The position numbers were made by a program, and so were the translations under genes. The notes under the pieces were generated by a model. The model did no database searches. It was not told where the DNA came from and worked only from the letters and a program-made list of their open reading frames with translations. From positions 1-20,804 of the forward strand of contig DAOUFU010000045.1 in assembly GCA_034429275.1 (NCBI GenBank): a DNA stretch of 20,804 nt, written 5' to 3'. Shown here piece by piece: positions 19,501 through 20,804 of the stretch. Positions within the stretch are counted from its first letter, which is position 1. The number at the start of each line of letters is the position of its first letter. This DNA is from DAOUFU01 sp034429275 (GTDB lineage: Bacteria; Chloroflexota; Anaerolineae; Aggregatilineales; Aggregatilineaceae).

Positions 19501-20804
19501 TGAATTGATGAAGATGAGGCGAAGAAGATAAAAAAACCGGCGGTGGAGCGGCCTGGAAAGCGCTCCACCGCCGGGTTAGCATGCTCTGTCGGGCGAGGGT
19601 GGGTTTGAGGGAGCCTGATGGACAGTAACGAATCCACTGATCCCGCGGTTTGATCTGGATCGAGTCGATCATGGCCTGGACCATATCGCGATAGTCGCTG
19701 CCGCGCTCTGGGCCAACGATGGACACGGTCATCCACAGCATCAGGCCATCGTGCGGGATGTAAATGTCATAGGCGATGTCGCGCCCCCATTGGTTGTCAC
19801 GCGCGATGAACTCGTAGTAGTACCCATCGTAACCGTTGACCTTGCGCGGCGGGTCGTTCTGCTTGTTGTAGACCACGTCGTCATACACAAAGAAGCTGTA
19901 ATCGCCGGTGGTCCACTCATATTTGGTCTTGGCCCAACTGCCGGGGTCGTAGGCCGGTGAGTTTTCGGGCACGTCCATGACCACGATCGACACCGATTCG
20001 TTGGGGATGTTGCCGCCCCCGGCGAAAGCCATCGAGAGCGCCTGCGACATCATGCTGGCGATATCGACATTGGTGCCCAGGTACGAATTGAGATCATTGT
20101 AGTAGGCATGATTGGCGATGCCGCACACCTGGTAGCCGGAGCGTTCGCTGCCACACTGCACATCGTAGCCTTTGGGGATGGACATGGTGAAGTGGTCCGC
20201 ATCGAGAGTTTGCATCGGGCCGACCTCCGTTTTGTCGCCCCGGTTGAGAGCGAAATAGGCGATCAGGCCGATCAGCACAACAATCGCTACCGCTGCCAGC
20301 ACCCACCCAATCAGCGACTCGTAGGACGGCTTAACAGCCGCCTCATAATCGGCATTCGTCCTGGCCGAAAAGTCGAGTTTTGCAGCCACGGCGGGCGGTT
20401 CATTTTCGCGCACGAATGCCAGCCCTGGTCCCCAATCGGGCTGACCGCCCGTCCCGGCAGCCTGGGTAGTGGATCGCTCGGAGCGCAGATGTGCCGCCGC
20501 CGTCGGATCGAACACGTTCGCCGAAGCGAAAGGATCATAGCTGCCCGTGATGGGTTTGGCGGCAGGGGCCGCGCCCAAAGGACTGGCAGCGGTCGGCACA
20601 TTGGCGAAGGGGTCCTCGATGGCTGCCGGCCCGGCGAACGGATCGTCCGGGGTGCTGGCCCGCTCGAACTCTTCGAACGAAGGCACGGCCTGGGCCGGGG
20701 CGGGCGTGCTGGCACGTCGTGGAACGGCAGAGGGTTCTGCACTCAGGCCCCGCGCCGAGCGGTCTTGCGCGGGGGGCGGTGGTGGTGGCGGGGGCGGGGG
20801 CGCG
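19487..20804 (-). CDS. Single-pass membrane protein with disordered Pro-rich DPF region, 5' end missing
   Basis: The frame is open to the right edge, so the start is outside the window; a GTG at 20686 is the first internal candidate. The visible part has a run of 11 prolines, then a disordered stretch with repeated DPFA-type motifs (DDPFAGP, EDPFANV, YDPFASA). One membrane helix follows (LIGWVLAAVAIVVLIGLIAYFAL). The outer domain of about 190 residues (DADHFTMSIPKGYDV..., with two cysteines near VQCG and QVCG) resembles in style PsbP- or Mog1-like alpha-beta sandwich domains, but I cannot assign it. The end is odd: a perfect terminator lies inside the frame and the in-frame TAA comes 40 bases after it, which suggests a late frameshift. 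The true stop may be nearer 19580. Confidence 0.75.
   Translation of the reverse strand, partial: APPPPPPPPPPAQDRSARGLSAEPSAVPRRASTPAPAQAVPSFEEFERASTPDDPFAGPAAIEDPFANVPTAASPLGAAPAAKPITGSYDPFASANVFDPTAAAHLRSERSTTQAAGTGGQPDWGPGLAFVRENEPPAVAAKLDFSARTNADYEAAVKPSYESLIGWVLAAVAIVVLIGLIAYFALNRGDKTEVGPMQTLDADHFTMSIPKGYDVQCGSERSGYQVCGIANHAYYNDLNSYLGTNVDIASMMSQALSMAFAGGGNIPNESVSIVVMDVPENSPAYDPGSWAKTKYEWTTGDYSFFVYDDVVYNKQNDPPRKVNGYDGYYYEFIARDNQWGRDIAYDIYIPHDGLMLWMTVSIVGPERGSDYRDMVQAMIDSIQIKPRDQWIRYCPSGSLKPTLARQSMLTRRWSAFQAAPPPVFLSSSPHLHQFIVQK
19530..19574 (-). terminator. Rho-independent terminator inside the 3' end of the last frame
   Basis: CCGGCGGTGGAGCG (19537-19550) pairs perfectly with CGCTCCACCGCCGG (19561-19574): a 14-bp stem with a 10-nt loop, followed on the minus strand by seven T residues. 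It is the strongest terminator in the window and ends the membrane protein transcript before its in-frame stop at 19489-19487. Confidence 0.95.

Noticed and set aside
1..20804. tRNA genes, CRISPR arrays, insertion sequences
   Set aside because: No GGTTCGA-type T-loop with a matching acceptor stem, no regularly spaced direct repeats and no transposase or integrase motif were seen.

Overview
The window is GC-rich bacterial chromosome with densely packed genes on both strands. House-keeping genes (rplI, metG, an SbcC-type ATPase, a TrmA/RlmD-type methyltransferase, RtcB) are mixed with signalling, transport and hypothetical genes. Gene content and protein style (a radical SAM maturase-like enzyme with an RCNLTCRTC motif, a proline-rich single-pass membrane protein with DPF motifs, an XdhC-like protein, an orphan PAS kinase) suggest a Chloroflexota (Anaerolineae-like) genome. 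This is inference; no rRNA or other decisive marker is present. I found no CRISPR array, rRNA, tRNA, transposase or integrase.

Layout. 1-1981, minus: a HAL2-like 3'(2'),5'-bisphosphate nucleotidase followed 9 bp later by a radical SAM protein that leaves the left edge. 2066-3795: a gene-poor stretch with a strong plus-strand promoter, a region rich in inverted repeats that ends in a textbook terminator, and several small, uncertain frames. 3796-4149, minus: a single-domain response regulator. 4379-8470, plus: RtcB, XdhC-like, bL9, a zinc-ribbon protein and a 74-residue helical protein, ending in a terminator. 8559-11123, minus: SbcC/Rad50-like ATPase. 11304-12983, plus: GlcG/HbpS-like protein and a TrmA/RlmD-type methyltransferase, abutting a converging gene. 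12984-15344, minus: TetR regulator and DHA2 drug exporter behind a promoter with operator-like repeats. 15543-17366, minus: metG. 17445-17654, minus: a compact transcription unit with a near-leaderless 37-codon frame, a 14-bp inverted repeat and a terminator. 17651-19405, minus: PAS histidine kinase. 19487-20804, minus: a membrane-anchored protein that is open at the right edge.

How the parts relate. TetR and the exporter form a self-contained, probably self-regulated efflux operon. Kinase and response regulator are both orphans and need not be partners. RtcB (RNA ligation), the RNA methyltransferase, bL9 and MetRS all serve RNA or translation but are in separate units. SbcC has no SbcD next to it, and XdhC has no molybdenum hydroxylase subunits nearby.

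The least explained and most interesting parts are the two short promoter-to-terminator units (about 2126-2525 plus and 17619-17445 minus), the nested hairpins at 2849-2905, and the terminator inside the reading frame of the last gene.
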